Shown here: positions 26,118 through 37,554 of the stretch, piece by piece | Numbering within the stretch: the stretch's first letter is position 1 | Layout of the letters: every line of letters begins with the position of its first letter | NCBI GenBank assembly: GCA_003576535.1 | Contig: QXCQ01000133.1 | Coordinates: 1 to 64,000 of the forward strand | DNA: 64,000 nucleotides | Source: Nakamurella silvestris | GTDB taxonomy: Bacteria; Actinomycetota; Actinomycetes; Mycobacteriales; Nakamurellaceae | Direction: 5' to 3' | Notes under the pieces: generated by a model | The model's database searches: none | The model's input: the letters and a program-made list of their open reading frames with translations, nothing else | What the model was told of the DNA's origin: nothing | Position numbers and translations under genes: made by a program

Positions 26118-26777
26118 ATGCAGGAAAGTGTTTCCGTCGACGTGGCCGCCGTCGACGCCTCACCGGCCGAACTCGCCGAACGGGTGCTTTCGCTGCGGGT
26201 ACCGGGCCGGCGGGTGATCATCGGGGTCACCGGTCCGCCCGGCACGGGCAAAACCACCCTGATCAACGCCGTTCTCGCCGCACTGCCGGCCGAGGTGTCG
26301 GCGGCGGGGGTGCCGATGGACGGTTTCCACCTGAGCAACCGGGTGCTCGACGCCCTCGGCCGCTCCGACCGCAAGGGTGCGATCGACACCTTCGACGCCG
26401 GTGGGTACGCCCTGCTGCTGGAGCGGCTGCGCCGGCGGGACGAGGATGTCGTCTACGCACCGGATTTCGACCACGGTGCCGGTGATCCCGTTGCCGCGTC
26501 GGTGTCGGTGGGCCGGGAGGTGGAGGTCGTCTTCACCGATGGCAACTACCTGCTCTCCGACACCGGGCCCTGGCTGCAGGCGCGGGCGGTGATGGACGAG
26601 GTCTGGTACCTCGACACCCCGGACGAGCTCCGGCTGTCGCGGTTGATCACCCGTCACGTCCAGGCCGGCAAGTCACCCGATGCGGCGTCGGCGTGGGCCC
26701 GCGGGACCGACGAGGCCAACGCGGTCGTCGTGGCCCGGACCCGCGCCCACGCCGATCTGATCCTGCACAACCGCTGA
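26118..26777 (+). CDS. P-loop nucleoside/sugar kinase (FrcK-like)
   Basis: Predicted 219-residue kinase related to uridine and pantothenate kinases. Walker A GVTGPPGTGKTT (residues about 36-47), MDGFHLSNRVLDALGR and DTFDAGGYALLLERLR (acceptor-binding loops), DGNYLL and a C-terminal LID with RLITRHVQAGKS. The same family forms the frcK gene of fructose importer operons. Following a polyol dehydrogenase, it may phosphorylate the resulting ketose; that role is inference. 19 bp after the dehydrogenase. Confidence 0.82.
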   Translation: MQESVSVDVAAVDASPAELAERVLSLRVPGRRVIIGVTGPPGTGKTTLINAVLAALPAEVSAAGVPMDGFHLSNRVLDALGRSDRKGAIDTFDAGGYALLLERLRRRDEDVVYAPDFDHGAGDPVAASVSVGREVEVVFTDGNYLLSDTGPWLQARAVMDEVWYLDTPDELRLSRLITRHVQAGKSPDAASAWARGTDEANAVVVARTRAHADLILHNR

Positions 26778-26784
26778 CATCTCG

Positions 26785-26843
26785 CCGCGAGTGCACGCCG
26801 ACCACGTGCCGGCCGTTTCCACGTGGTGGAGGTGCACTCGCGG
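26785..26843. repeat. Hairpin element, family C copy 1
   Basis: Outer stem CCGCGAGTGCAC / GTGCACTCGCGG, perfect over 12 bp, plus an inner CCACGTG / CACGTGG. Lies 7 bases after the kinase stop and 12 before the convergent MarR gene end; a likely two-way terminator. Related to copies at 52006 and 56973 through the GCGAGTG arm. Confidence 0.75.
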
Positions 26844-26854
26844 GGAGTCGCTGT

Positions 26855-27337
26855 TCACTGCCGCCGGTGGGAGAAACCCATCGCGTCGATCAGCGCCCCC
26901 AGGGCCTCGCCACTGTTCTCCAGGGTGGCCCGGTGCTCGGCGGACAGCGACGCCAGGGCGTACTGGAAGTAGTGGTGCCACTGCTGGCGGACCTCCGTCA
27001 CCACCGTGGTGTAGCGGGTGGTGACCTGGTAGGTGCGGTCCAGCTCGTTCGTTCCCGGGGACGGCGTCAGCTCGATCAACCCGCGGTTCACCAGGGATCT
27101 GATCGTCACCCGGACGGCCGTGGTCGGTTGGTCCGTCGCCGCGGACAGGGCCGCGATGCTGCGGTGCTGACCTGCTCTGATCTCCCGGATCAGCAGGATC
27201 TGCTCCAGGTTCAACGATTTGGCCTTCGTCCTGGCGAAGGCCTGTTTCGCGATCTCGGGTTGCGCGCCGGTGAGCGAATCCGCGAGATCGACCAGGGCGA
27301 CCGTGATGTTCTGGGGTCGGGTGGGTTGGGCGTTCAT
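26855..27337 (-). CDS. MarR-like winged-helix regulator
   Basis: Predicted 160-residue DNA-binding protein. The winged helix covers residues about 45-100 (QHRSIAALSAATDQPTTAVRVTIRSLVNRGLIELT). Flanking helices fit the MarR fold, but no subfamily is evident. It overlaps the ROK gene by 4 bp (ATGA) and is cotranscribed with it; the pair lies convergent to the polyol operon and may help regulate carbon use. Confidence 0.7.
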   Translation of the reverse strand: MNAQPTRPQNITVALVDLADSLTGAQPEIAKQAFARTKAKSLNLEQILLIREIRAGQHRSIAALSAATDQPTTAVRVTIRSLVNRGLIELTPSPGTNELDRTYQVTTRYTTVVTEVRQQWHHYFQYALASLSAEHRATLENSGEALGALIDAMGFSHRRQ

Positions 27338-28491
27338 CGGCTCAGTTTCCCAGCGGCCAGATGCAATGCCCCCATCAGCTCCGTCCGGATCCCGAAGGTG
27401 GAGGGTCGGACCTCGATCGCGGCGGCCGTCGCGGGTTGGGCGTACCGCTGGATCGAGGAACGAACCCCCTCGATGAAGGCCGGCCCGCTGGAGCCCAGCT
27501 CACCGCCCACGATCACCCCACCCGGGTTGATCAGGTTGCACAGATCGGCCAGCACCCGGCCGAGGGTCCGTCCGGCCTCGTTCAACATCCGTTCCCCGAT
27601 CGGGTCGGTGACGGTGGACAGGTCCAGGTTCGACACGTCCAGGTGCGGGTGGGTGTGCTGCAGCTGTCCGCGCAGAGCCTCCACCGAGACCGCGGTTTCC
27701 AGACAGCCCCGTTGGCCGCAGCGACACAGGTCGGTGTTCCCCGGCAGGTGGGTGTGGCCGATCTCCCCGGCGATGCCGGTCGATCCGGTGTACGGCCGTC
27801 CGTCGATCACCAGACCGGCCCCGATACCGTGAGAAGCCTTGACGTACAGGAAGTTCCGGTGATGCTGCCCAGCGCCGCGGCGTAGTTCGGCATGCGCCCC
27901 CAGGACCGCGTCGTTCTCGACGTGGACGTCGACCCCGAGTCGCCCGCCCAGTTCCGCCGCCGGGGACAGCCCGACCCAACCGGCGAGGATGGTCGGGGAT
28001 TTGACCAGTCCGGTCCGCGAATCGATCGGGCCGGGTATCCCGGCGACCACGGCCTGGAGGTCGGTGATCCCGAGCTCGGCCTTCAGGTCGATCAGGAGTT
28101 TCGCCCCGATGTCCATGGCCCCGATCGCCTGGTAGTCGACGTCGATCCGGACGCGCCGGTCGGCGAGGGGAACCCCGAGTGCGTCGGCGATGGCCACCCA
28201 GACGTGGCTGTGTCCGAAGTCCAGACCTGCCACCGGGCGACCCGAAGCCAGCGGGACCACCGTCACCGGTGGACGTCCGCTGCCCGAACCAGGGCCCTTC
28301 GCGTCAGGGGCCAGCTCGGTGGCCTTGCCGTCGCGGATCAACTTGTTGACCGCGCTGTTCACCGCACTGCGGGACATTCCGGTGGCATCCACCAGATCGG
28401 TGCGGGTGGCTGCGCCGCGCTCCAGGATCAGGTCGTAGATCTGCTGTCTGCTCCGATCCCGGGCCGGGACATGGGGTGTCGTCGTCGACAT
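27334..28491 (-). CDS. ROK family transcriptional regulator
   Basis: Predicted 385-residue repressor with an N-terminal winged helix (RQQIYDLILERGAATRTDLVDATGMSRSAVNSAVNKL) and a sugar-kinase-like domain (LDFGHSHVWVAIAD; KASHGIGAGLVIDGRPYTG; zinc motif GHTHLPGNTDLCRCGQRGCLET). Resembles NagC/XylR-type repressors that bind a sugar. First gene of a pair with the MarR-like gene. The conserved zinc site suggests an intact effector-binding domain. Confidence 0.9.
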   Translation of the reverse strand: MSTTTPHVPARDRSRQQIYDLILERGAATRTDLVDATGMSRSAVNSAVNKLIRDGKATELAPDAKGPGSGSGRPPVTVVPLASGRPVAGLDFGHSHVWVAIADALGVPLADRRVRIDVDYQAIGAMDIGAKLLIDLKAELGITDLQAVVAGIPGPIDSRTGLVKSPTILAGWVGLSPAAELGGRLGVDVHVENDAVLGAHAELRRGAGQHHRNFLYVKASHGIGAGLVIDGRPYTGSTGIAGEIGHTHLPGNTDLCRCGQRGCLETAVSVEALRGQLQHTHPHLDVSNLDLSTVTDPIGERMLNEAGRTLGRVLADLCNLINPGGVIVGGELGSSGPAFIEGVRSSIQRYAQPATAAAIEVRPSTFGIRTELMGALHLAAGKLSR

Positions 28492-28702
28492 GGCGGGAAG
28501 TGTAGCGCAGCGAATACATTCTTTTTGGCGTTGTTCGTCCGATTAAATGGCCCGTCAACGTGCGAAAAATGTGAATGTTCGAATGGTTACGCACACTTGC
28601 GAATGAAATTGTTCGCCTTTCGCACCTGGGTTGTTCCCGTGCGCGAGAACCCAGGATCGAGAACCCAGGATCGAGAACCGGGGATGCTGTGGGTCGCTCG
28701 AA
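28492..28702. other. AT-richer ROK promoter region with repeats
   Basis: No gene seen. Unusually AT-rich from 28510 to 28625, with an inverted repeat GTGCGAAA (28560-28567) / TTTCGCAC (28618-28625) and several TTCG steps, probably the ROK promoter and operator. From 28645 to 28685 the 14-mer GAGAACCCAGGATC is repeated twice and then partly (GAGAACCGGGGATG). Confidence 0.6.
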
Positions 28703-29644
28703 TCAGGGTGCGGTCCAGTGGCCGGGCCTGGCCAGACCGGCCGGTAACCGCGTCCGCCCGTCACCCCTGGCCGAGTTCAGTTGCGCCTGGGTCAGGAAGA
28801 TGACATCGGTCAGGTCGGCCCCGCGCAGGTCCGCATCCCGCAGATCGGCACCGATCAGGTCGGCCGAGCGCAGGTCCGCGCCGGACAGATCCGCCCCGAT
28901 CAGACAGGCGCCGCGCAGATTCGCCCGGCGCAGGTCCGCCTGCGCCAGCCTGCCGCCGATCAGGTCCGCCCCGCGCAGGTTCTGGGGGCCATGCCCGCGG
29001 CCACCTCGCCGACCACGGTTCCCGCCGCCCGTGCCGTCGGTGCCTCGGACCAGCTCACTGGTCGCCAGCAGCAGGGTGTTCACCGTCTGCCGGTGGGCAC
29101 CGACGTCGACGCGGATCAACTCCTGCGGTTCGGCCAGGGTCAACTGTTCGGTGTCGTCGTAGGCCCGCCGCAGGTCGGAGCGGAGGGGCGCGGCCGCGGC
29201 CAGGGTGAGCGCCTCGGCGAGGTAGAACAGCAGCTCCTGCAACTGACGCATCACCGGGAAGGCGGTGAACATGGCCTTCGCCGTCCCGGGCGAATCCCGC
29301 CAGCTGCGGCCGGCGAAGGTGTGCTGGGAGATCTTCTGGCCCGCTCCGAAACAGTCGAAGACCGTGCAGCCGGGGAAGCCCTGCGGGCGCAACGTGGTGT
29401 GGATGCCGCAGCGGTAGTCCTGCTGCAGGTTCGTGCACGGGGTGCCGGCGTCCTTGTCGACGGCGAAGTCGGCCGAGGCGGCGAAGGGCAGGGCCACACA
29501 GCACAATCCGAAACAGCTGCCGCAGTCGCCGATCAGGTCCAACCTGCGCCGATGGGAGGGTCCGTTCTCCGCGATCGGGAACGGTGCTGCGGGGGCGGCT
29601 GCGGACGTGGCGGCGATGGCACCGGGCACGGCAGGGTCTGGCAC
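28703..29644 (-). CDS. Cysteine-rich pentapeptide-repeat protein
   Basis: Predicted 313-residue protein, start GTG 29644 with AAAGGTGACCT in front. The N-terminal third is Cys-rich ([16 protein letters not shown]; later [15 protein letters not shown] and GCTVFDCFG), possibly metal-binding. The middle has helical [20 protein letters not shown]. The C-terminus (about residues 225-295) carries roughly 13 A(D/N)Lxx pentapeptide units ([18 protein letters not shown] and on), forming a right-handed quadrilateral helix. A known actinobacterial architecture of unknown function. Confidence 0.85.
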   Translation of the reverse strand: MPDPAVPGAIAATSAAAPAAPFPIAENGPSHRRRLDLIGDCGSCFGLCCVALPFAASADFAVDKDAGTPCTNLQQDYRCGIHTTLRPQGFPGCTVFDCFGAGQKISQHTFAGRSWRDSPGTAKAMFTAFPVMRQLQELLFYLAEALTLAAAAPLRSDLRRAYDDTEQLTLAEPQELIRVDVGAHRQTVNTLLLATSELVRGTDGTGGGNRGRRGGRGHGPQNLRGADLIGGRLAQADLRRANLRGACLIGADLSGADLRSADLIGADLRDADLRGADLTDVIFLTQAQLNSARGDGRTRLPAGLARPGHWTAP

Positions 29645-29731
29645 AGGTCACCTTTCGAAAATCCAAGCCTAGCCCGCAGGCAGTGCGTCGCGCCGGGAAT
29701 TACCACGCCCAGCCCGACCCGCGGGGAAGGG

Positions 29732-30508
29732 TCACGGGCGGGTGCCCAGGACCACCGTCGCCGACAGCTCGTCCGAGCGCCGGATCAGGGCGGACATCCC
29801 GAAGGCAGCGAAGACCGCGGCGGTGTGCTCGGCCTGTCGTCGGCTCGTCTCCACCAGCAGACGGCCGCCGGGGGAGAGCCAGTCCAACGCCCCCGCGGCC
29901 ACCCGGCGCTGGACATCGAGTCCGTCGGCACCTCCGTCCAGGGCGACCATCGGTTCGTGCAGCCGGGCCTCCGGCGGCATCAACCCGATGTCCTCGGTCG
30001 GGACGTACGGGGCGTTGGCGACCAGGACGTCCACCCGTCCCCGCAGTGCGGCGGGCAGCGGTTCGTACAGGTCACCGAGGTGGACCGACCCGCCGGCGAT
30101 GTTCCGACGGGCGCACCGGACCGCGGCCGGATGGATGTCCGTGGCGACGAGGGTGATCTGCCCGACGGACGCGGCGACGGCGGCCCCCACCGCACCGGAT
30201 CCACAACACAGGTCGAGCACCACGTCCCCCGGTCGAGCCAGCCCGACCGCGAGCCGTACGAGGAACTCCGTGCGCTGACGTGGCACGAAGACGTCGGGTT
30301 CGACGGCGATCCGCAGGCCGCAGAAGGCGGCCCACCCCAGTACGTGTTCCAGCGGCACACCGGCGGTCCGTCGCGCGACGAAGGCCTCGACCTCGGCGGG
30401 GCCGGAGGCGGTGTCGAAGATCAAGGCGGCCTCGTCCTCGGCGAACACGCAGCCGGCCGAGCGCAGGAGGGAGACGACGGCGGGGTAGGTCGGTGATGAC
30501 GTCGACAT
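29732..30508 (-). CDS. HemK/PrmC-like protein-glutamine N5-methyltransferase
   Basis: Predicted 258-residue SAM-dependent methyltransferase. An N-terminal helical part is followed by EHVLGWAAFCGLRIAVEPDVFVPRQRTEFLV, typical of PrmC, then motif I VVLDLCCGSGAVGAAVA and the catalytic loop ANAPYVP. The expected NPPY is NAPY here. A second, housekeeping prmC normally lies beside prfA; this one stands alone, so its target may not be a release factor. ATG 30508 chosen from conservation. Confidence 0.85.
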   Translation of the reverse strand: MSTSSPTYPAVVSLLRSAGCVFAEDEAALIFDTASGPAEVEAFVARRTAGVPLEHVLGWAAFCGLRIAVEPDVFVPRQRTEFLVRLAVGLARPGDVVLDLCCGSGAVGAAVAASVGQITLVATDIHPAAVRCARRNIAGGSVHLGDLYEPLPAALRGRVDVLVANAPYVPTEDIGLMPPEARLHEPMVALDGGADGLDVQRRVAAGALDWLSPGGRLLVETSRRQAEHTAAVFAAFGMSALIRRSDELSATVVLGTRP

Positions 30509-30746
30509 GAGAGCCTTTCGCACTGACGAGGGGCGCTCTCGCGGTTCCACTACCTCGAGCGGGACACCAGGAGCGAGGGCACCGGGCCTGATCTGACGGT
30601 CATGGGTGGATCGCACCTCCTCGGTCGGGTGGCACTCGAACGGCTCCGCTGTCACAGCCGGCCGCACCTGGGTGGACGCGGCAACAGTACCCGCCCCACG
30701 TCGGTTCCGTCGGGAGCCTGCGTGGGGCGGGAACGTCGCAGGTCCG

Positions 30747-33134
<2,388 letters not shown>

Positions 33135-33447
33135 CGCGTCTCTCTTCTCTCGGATACGTGAACTGCTGCCGGTGTTGCCCGGTGGCCGTCGGCGTCCGGG
33201 CCGCGTCACCGTCGGGGTGAGGCTCCTGCGGTCACGCTAATGGTCATCGGGCACTCGAGGCTTCTTCGATCCTGACTTGATCCTGATCGATCTGCACCCC
33301 TCGCCCCCCACGGGTGGACGACGCAGGCGCTGTGGACCCGTGGGACGACGGGCCAGGCCGGGCGGACCTGCCGTTCGGCGGCGGTGCGGCCGACCATCGG
33401 CGACAATGGCCTCGGTGACATCAACGGACCTCGAAGGGGCGAACGCT
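33135..33447. other. 313-bp intergenic region
   Basis: Divergent promoter region between the UvrA paralogue and the SIMPL gene. I see direct repeats of TTGATCCTGATC-like sequence around 33275 but no clear operator or further gene. Confidence 0.5.
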
Positions 33448-34080
33448 ATGACCGAACGCGGCGGGATCAAGGTGCTGGGCAACGGCGTGGCGAAGGCCGC
33501 GGTCGACCAGGTGGACCTGGAACTGGGGATCGAGGTGGTCCGGGCCGACGCGGGGGACGCCTTCCAGGCTGCGGCGGCGACCGCCACCGCACTGCTGGCG
33601 ATCCTGGCCGACCGTGGGATCGACTCCCGTCACGTCCGGACCGCAGCGCTGCGGCTCGGGCCGAAGATGACCTACCGGGAGGGCGAGGAGCGGTTGGTGG
33701 GATACGCCGCCGGCCAGAACCTGCTGGCCACCCTGCGTGGTCTGAGCACCCTCGGTCCGCTGCTGACCGACATCGCCACCACCGGACTCGACGGGGTCCG
33801 GATCGACAGTGTCTCGCTGAGCAGTTCCGATCCGGGGCAGGCAGCGGTCAGTGCCCGGGAGGCCGCGGTGGCCGACGCGCGTGCACGCGCGGAGCAGTAC
33901 GCCGCGCTGGTCGGGAAGACACTCGGTGAGGTGATCTCCGTCGAGGAGATCGGCGCCGAGCGCAATCCGCGGCCGATGCGGGAGGCCAAGATGATGTCGG
34001 CCGCCGCCGGTGACATGCCGGTGGGTACCGGGGACGAGGCGGTCGCTGCCAGTGTGCTGGTGCGGTACGAGTTCGGCTGA
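33448..34080 (+). CDS. SIMPL (DUF541) domain protein
   Basis: Predicted 210-residue protein with the SIMPL/BP26-like fold: GIKVLGNGVAKAAVDQVDLELGI at the N-terminus, the alternating ATALLAILADRGIDSRHVRT, and VGYAAGQNLLATLR. Most family members are secreted, but no signal peptide is seen with ATG 33448 (AAGGGG in front); the in-frame ATG 33406 adds none either. Function unknown; in other bacteria implicated in stress or surface assembly. Confidence 0.82.
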   Translation: MTERGGIKVLGNGVAKAAVDQVDLELGIEVVRADAGDAFQAAAATATALLAILADRGIDSRHVRTAALRLGPKMTYREGEERLVGYAAGQNLLATLRGLSTLGPLLTDIATTGLDGVRIDSVSLSSSDPGQAAVSAREAAVADARARAEQYAALVGKTLGEVISVEEIGAERNPRPMREAKMMSAAAGDMPVGTGDEAVAASVLVRYEFG

Positions 34081-34101
34081 TTCCTGGCGGGCGGCGGTTG
34101 C

Positions 34102-35772
34102 TCAGCCGTAGGTCTTGCGGAACCAGCGCGCCCAGCTCTTCTGCAGGGCGGCACTGTTCACATAGCTGTGGTCCCCCGGGGTGCCGGTGCCGGGATGTCG
34201 GCTGTCGGGGTCGGCGACGCAGGCGAACAGCGGATGTCCGCCGTAGGCGCAGATCCCCGCCTCGACAGCGGCGCTCGTGCCGTATTTCACGGCGATGTAG
34301 CTGTAGGTCGAGGCGGCGACGTCGTACCAGAAGTTCGTCAGGTTCAGGTCTTTCAGCCGCAGTTGCTCGACCGACGGTGGTTTCCCCTTGAACTGGGCGT
34401 CGACCAGATCGGGGTAGATGTTCCAGGCCTGGTCCCTGGTGCCGACGGTCCAGATGCCCTTGCCGGCGTCCTCGGCCGGTGTTCCTTCGTGGATCTGCTG
34501 CACCATCTCGGCGAGACCTTCGATCACGTAGGTGTTCTCGGCCAGCCAGTACGGTGCGTCGTCGTACCTGGCGAAGAGGTAGTGCACCAGTTCGTGGACG
34601 AGGACGGGAGTCACCCAACCGGCGCTGCCGGCCCCGATGACGATCCGTGCCCCTTGGAAGTCCTTGCCGGAAACCAGGTCCGGGCTCGGACCGGTGTAGC
34701 CGCGTAAGGTGTGCACGGCTGCCGCCGGAACCCCGCCGGGGAAGTTCGGGTCGGTGAAAACGATGGACTGGAACCAGGTCAGCAGCCGGTCGTCCTCGTT
34801 GGTGGCGAAGGCGACGACCCCGCCGAGCGGTGCGAGCTGCGGTGCCGCCGTGGCGAAGAAATGCCTGTTCCAAGCGGTGGCCGTGGTCAGGGTGTCCACG
34901 AGGCCGTCGGCGACGGCGGCCTCGTCCGGGTAGGAGACCACGACATCCTGGTCGGTGGTTGCCACGTGGAGCCGACACAGACAGTCCCACGGCACCTGGT
35001 CGAGCGAGATCCATTCAACGACAGCCAGTTCGGTCCCGGTGAGTTGCACCTTCCAGTAGTAGCTGCTGGTGGGGATCACCTGTCGGCCCTGGGCGTCGAC
35101 GTCGTCGCCGGGATAGTGGGCCCCGGCCTGGACGTTGAACAGCCAGCCGCGGTTCGCGCGATTGAGGTTGACCAGGTTCCAGTTGTCGGCATAGGTGCTG
35201 ACGGCTCCTCCGTCCATCCCGATGGCAGCGAGGTTGTCCCACCAGAAACTGGCCCGCCGCAGGGCCTCGCCGCGGAAATGCCCGAGGAAGGCCGTCCGAT
35301 CTCCGCTGCCCATCGCGTCGGTGAGCTGGTTCAGGAGCGGTGCGGCGTCTGCCGTGCTGACGGTGTTGGCGGTGTTGTACGGGTCGGGCAGCCGTTTCGG
35401 TGGGGCGGGGATGCGTGGTGTCCCCGCCGGGTCGGGGTAGCGCGGGGGTGCGGTGGGTGCTGTCGTGGTCGGGGCGGTGGGCTCACTGCCGGTCGTCAGC
35501 GCTGTCGTCGGCACGGGTGCGCTGGTCGTGGCGATCGTCGGCGCGGTGGTGGGTGGCGTCTTTGCGGTGCCGGTGGTGGCTGTGGTCGACCGCGGCGCGG
35601 TGGTGGCAGGCGACGACGTGGCCCCGGCACCGACGTCGGGGATCGCAACTCCGACGGTGACGGTGCTGCACGCGGTGACCAGGGCGAGAAAGGCGGCGGC
35701 GATGACGCCGGGGGACCGACCGGTTCGGAGCTTCCTCGCGGGTACGTGGTCCGCGGCGGGTACTGGTCGCAT
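34102..35772 (-). CDS. Secreted lipoprotein with HExxH metallopeptidase-like domain
   Basis: Predicted 556-residue lipoprotein. Signal peptide with lipobox LVTAC (C35); then a Thr/Ser/Pro-rich linker (about residues 45-125) likely spanning the cell wall; then a globular domain. Zinc-binding HELVH at 393-397 followed by a Glu-rich helix (AENTYVIEGLAEMVQQ), as in gluzincin-type peptidases. Start ATG 35772 follows GGGAGGGG. Probably a surface-anchored protease or peptidase-like protein; substrate unknown. Confidence 0.8.
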   Translation of the reverse strand: MRPVPAADHVPARKLRTGRSPGVIAAAFLALVTACSTVTVGVAIPDVGAGATSSPATTAPRSTTATTGTAKTPPTTAPTIATTSAPVPTTALTTGSEPTAPTTTAPTAPPRYPDPAGTPRIPAPPKRLPDPYNTANTVSTADAAPLLNQLTDAMGSGDRTAFLGHFRGEALRRASFWWDNLAAIGMDGGAVSTYADNWNLVNLNRANRGWLFNVQAGAHYPGDDVDAQGRQVIPTSSYYWKVQLTGTELAVVEWISLDQVPWDCLCRLHVATTDQDVVVSYPDEAAVADGLVDTLTTATAWNRHFFATAAPQLAPLGGVVAFATNEDDRLLTWFQSIVFTDPNFPGGVPAAAVHTLRGYTGPSPDLVSGKDFQGARIVIGAGSAGWVTPVLVHELVHYLFARYDDAPYWLAENTYVIEGLAEMVQQIHEGTPAEDAGKGIWTVGTRDQAWNIYPDLVDAQFKGKPPSVEQLRLKDLNLTNFWYDVAASTYSYIAVKYGTSAAVEAGICAYGGHPLFACVADPDSRHPGTGTPGDHSYVNSAALQKSWARWFRKTYG

Positions 35773-35841
35773 CGCTGCCCCTCCCTGTGCGGCTTCCCTG
35801 AGGACGCGCGACGGCCGGTGTGGTTGGTCCATCCTCCACCC

Positions 35842-35911
35842 TGCGCCCGTCCACCGTGCCGGGATCGGCGCACTCCGCGGGGTGTGCGGACCAAGGAACG
35901 GGTGCGCGGCC
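35842..35911. repeat. Degraded family A hairpin (copy 9)
   Basis: CACCGTGCCGGGATCGGCGC on the left and GGTGCGCGG on the right match family A at the same spacing, but the outermost GTTCCCGCG / CGCGGGAAC arms are lost. Upstream of the lipoprotein gene. Likely a decayed copy. Confidence 0.5.
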
Positions 35912-36058
35912 GAAGGGACAAGGGGTGTTCACCGTGGCAGGTCCTCGCCCGGACCGGTGGCCAGGTTTCGTGGCCGCAGGACCCGGGTAAGCAGGACTGT
36001 CGTGCGACCGGTACCCCCTGGTCGCCGGACGCCGTCCAGGCAGACCGGAGGAACCATC

Positions 36059-36310
36059 ATGCGTACAGGTTTTGGTGTATTTCTGATTGTCGTCGGCGCG
36101 ATCCTGGCCTTCGCGGTGAAGAAGTCGTTCGAGGCCTTCGACCTCACCATGATCGGCTACATCCTGATGGCTGCGGGTGCACTGCTGGCGGTGATCGGAA
36201 TGCTGTCCTGGATGCCGCGGACCCGTCGCGCGCGCAGCACCGCCGTCACCACCGATGCCTACGGCCAGCAGGTCGTCACCGAGCGGGACGACCGGATCAG
36301 CGGCCTGTAA
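36059..36310 (+). CDS. Small membrane protein, DUF6458 family
   Basis: Predicted 83-residue protein with two transmembrane segments (GFGVFLIVVGAILAFAV and MIGYILMAAGALLAVIGML) and a charged C-terminal tail. The pattern fits the DUF6458 family, small actinobacterial membrane proteins of unknown role. ATG 36059 follows CGGAGGAACC. Hairpin A copy 5 lies 9 bases after the stop. Confidence 0.8.
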   Translation: MRTGFGVFLIVVGAILAFAVKKSFEAFDLTMIGYILMAAGALLAVIGMLSWMPRTRRARSTAVTTDAYGQQVVTERDDRISGL

Positions 36311-36319
36311 AACCCTCCT

Positions 36320-36389
36320 GTTCCCGCGCACCGTGTCGGGATCCGCGCAGCCTGCAGTGTGCGCGGATCCATGAACGGTGCGCGGGATC
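36320..36389. repeat. 70-bp hairpin element, family A copy 5
   Basis: GTTCCCGCGCACCGT / ACGGTGCGCGGGATC ends, inner GGATCCGCGCA / TGCGCGGATCC. Between convergent genes. Confidence 0.88.
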
Positions 36390-36396
36390 CAAGGGG

Positions 36397-36975
36397 TCAG
36401 TGGTCCGATTCGATGCGGTCCACGAGGGCGAGGGCAGCCTCCCGGGCTGCGGCGATGATCTCCTCGTCGCCGGCCGAGGTTCCGGCGGAGGCCGTGACCG
36501 CGGCGTTGATGCTCAGGAACGCCATCCGGATCAACGTCCTCCGGTCGGGGGATGTCACGGTGAACATCTCGGCCACGGCGCTGAGGTTGTCGCGGATCGG
36601 GTGGGGGGAATCGGCCGCCAGCGTCCGCATCAGTACCGGGTTGGCCGCGATGAAGCGGATCCCGTGCAGTTTCTCGGCCGAGAAGGAATCGATCCACCGC
36701 AGCACCGTGCGCCGGAGCAGATCGGGTGCCATCGGTTGGGATCTCGCCCAGTTCAGCAGCTCCTGGGCTTCGGCCCCGCGGGCGGCCATGGTCGAGGCGA
36801 CGATCTCTTCCTTGTTGCGGAAGTGGTAGTAGAGCGATGCCTTCTGGATCCCGAGTTCGTCGGCGATCTGGCGGAGCGAGGTGGCTTCGTAACCCTGGGA
36901 GATGAACAGGGCGAGGGCCACCCGTTGGGCGGCCGCCCGGGTCTCGGCCCCGCTGCGCCTTCTCGGATCGGTCAC
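36397..36975 (-). CDS. TetR family transcriptional regulator
   Basis: Predicted 192-residue repressor with N-terminal HTH (AAAQRVALALFISQGYEATSLRQIADELGIQKASLYYHF) and an unassigned C-terminal ligand domain. Divergent from the DUF1772 membrane protein gene. A CCTACC/GGTAGG palindrome between them is the probable shared operator. Confidence 0.88.
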   Translation of the reverse strand: MTDPRRRSGAETRAAAQRVALALFISQGYEATSLRQIADELGIQKASLYYHFRNKEEIVASTMAARGAEAQELLNWARSQPMAPDLLRRTVLRWIDSFSAEKLHGIRFIAANPVLMRTLAADSPHPIRDNLSAVAEMFTVTSPDRRTLIRMAFLSINAAVTASAGTSAGDEEIIAAAREAALALVDRIESDH

Positions 36976-36994
36976 CCGTCGAGTCTATCGCCTG

Positions 36995-37014
36995 CCTACC
37001 GACCGGCAGGTAGG
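36995..37014. promoter_or_regulatory. Probable TetR operator
   Basis: Palindrome with arms CCTACC and GGTAGG separated by GACCGGCA, located 20 bases before the TetR start and 65 before the divergent gene. Typical spacing for a TetR dimer, suggesting control of both genes. Confidence 0.7.
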
Positions 37015-37078
37015 CTCGTGCTGTCCACCGAGGACAGGGCCGGTGAGACGTGGCCAGCGAGCGAAGCGGGGAATTCAC

Positions 37079-37540
37079 GTGGGTGTTGACGTACTGCAGG
37101 CCGTCGGCCTGTTCCTGGCCGGGCTGCTGGCGGGTGAGGAACTCATCGTGCGATACGGCATCCAGCCCGCCCTACGAGGAATGACCGATCGAGCGCACAT
37201 CGAGGCACGGGTGGCGCTGGTCCAGCGGCTCAAGATCGTGGTGCCGATGCTGATGGTGCCGGCCGTCCTGGTCGCGGTAGCGGTACTGGCCGTCAGCGGC
37301 GGCGGTGCGGGGCTCGGGTTCCGCTGGGCCGGGGTGCTCGCACTGGTCGGGTTTGTGCTGTTCTCCTTCCTGGGAACGGTGCCGATCAACATCAAGGTCA
37401 ACGACTGGCAGGTCGAGGCACCCCCGGCGGACTGGAAGGAGACGGTGCGGCGATGGGAGTTCATCGACGTGTTCCGGTCCACGGCGGCCCTGGTCGCCTT
37501 CGGGTGTTCGGTGGTCGCGGTGGTGCTCCGGATCGGCTGA
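37079..37540 (+). CDS. DUF1772-like (anthrone oxygenase-type) membrane protein
   Basis: Predicted 153-residue protein with four hydrophobic segments. The conserved patterns AGLLAGEELIVRYGIQPAL near the N-terminus and LGTVPINIKVNDWQ near residue 105 are characteristic of DUF1772 proteins. Some relatives act as anthrone oxygenases, but most bacterial ones have no known function. GTG 37079 is the likely start. Divergent from and probably controlled by the TetR gene. Confidence 0.75.
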   Translation: MGVDVLQAVGLFLAGLLAGEELIVRYGIQPALRGMTDRAHIEARVALVQRLKIVVPMLMVPAVLVAVAVLAVSGGGAGLGFRWAGVLALVGFVLFSFLGTVPINIKVNDWQVEAPPADWKETVRRWEFIDVFRSTAALVAFGCSVVAVVLRIG

Positions 37541-37554
37541 CAACCCCGAGGGGG

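Noticed and set aside
24527-26389. 620-codon minus-strand frame opposite the mannitol dehydrogenase
   Set aside because: Shadow frame; no ribosome site, no conserved stretch, composition typical of antisense in GC-rich DNA.
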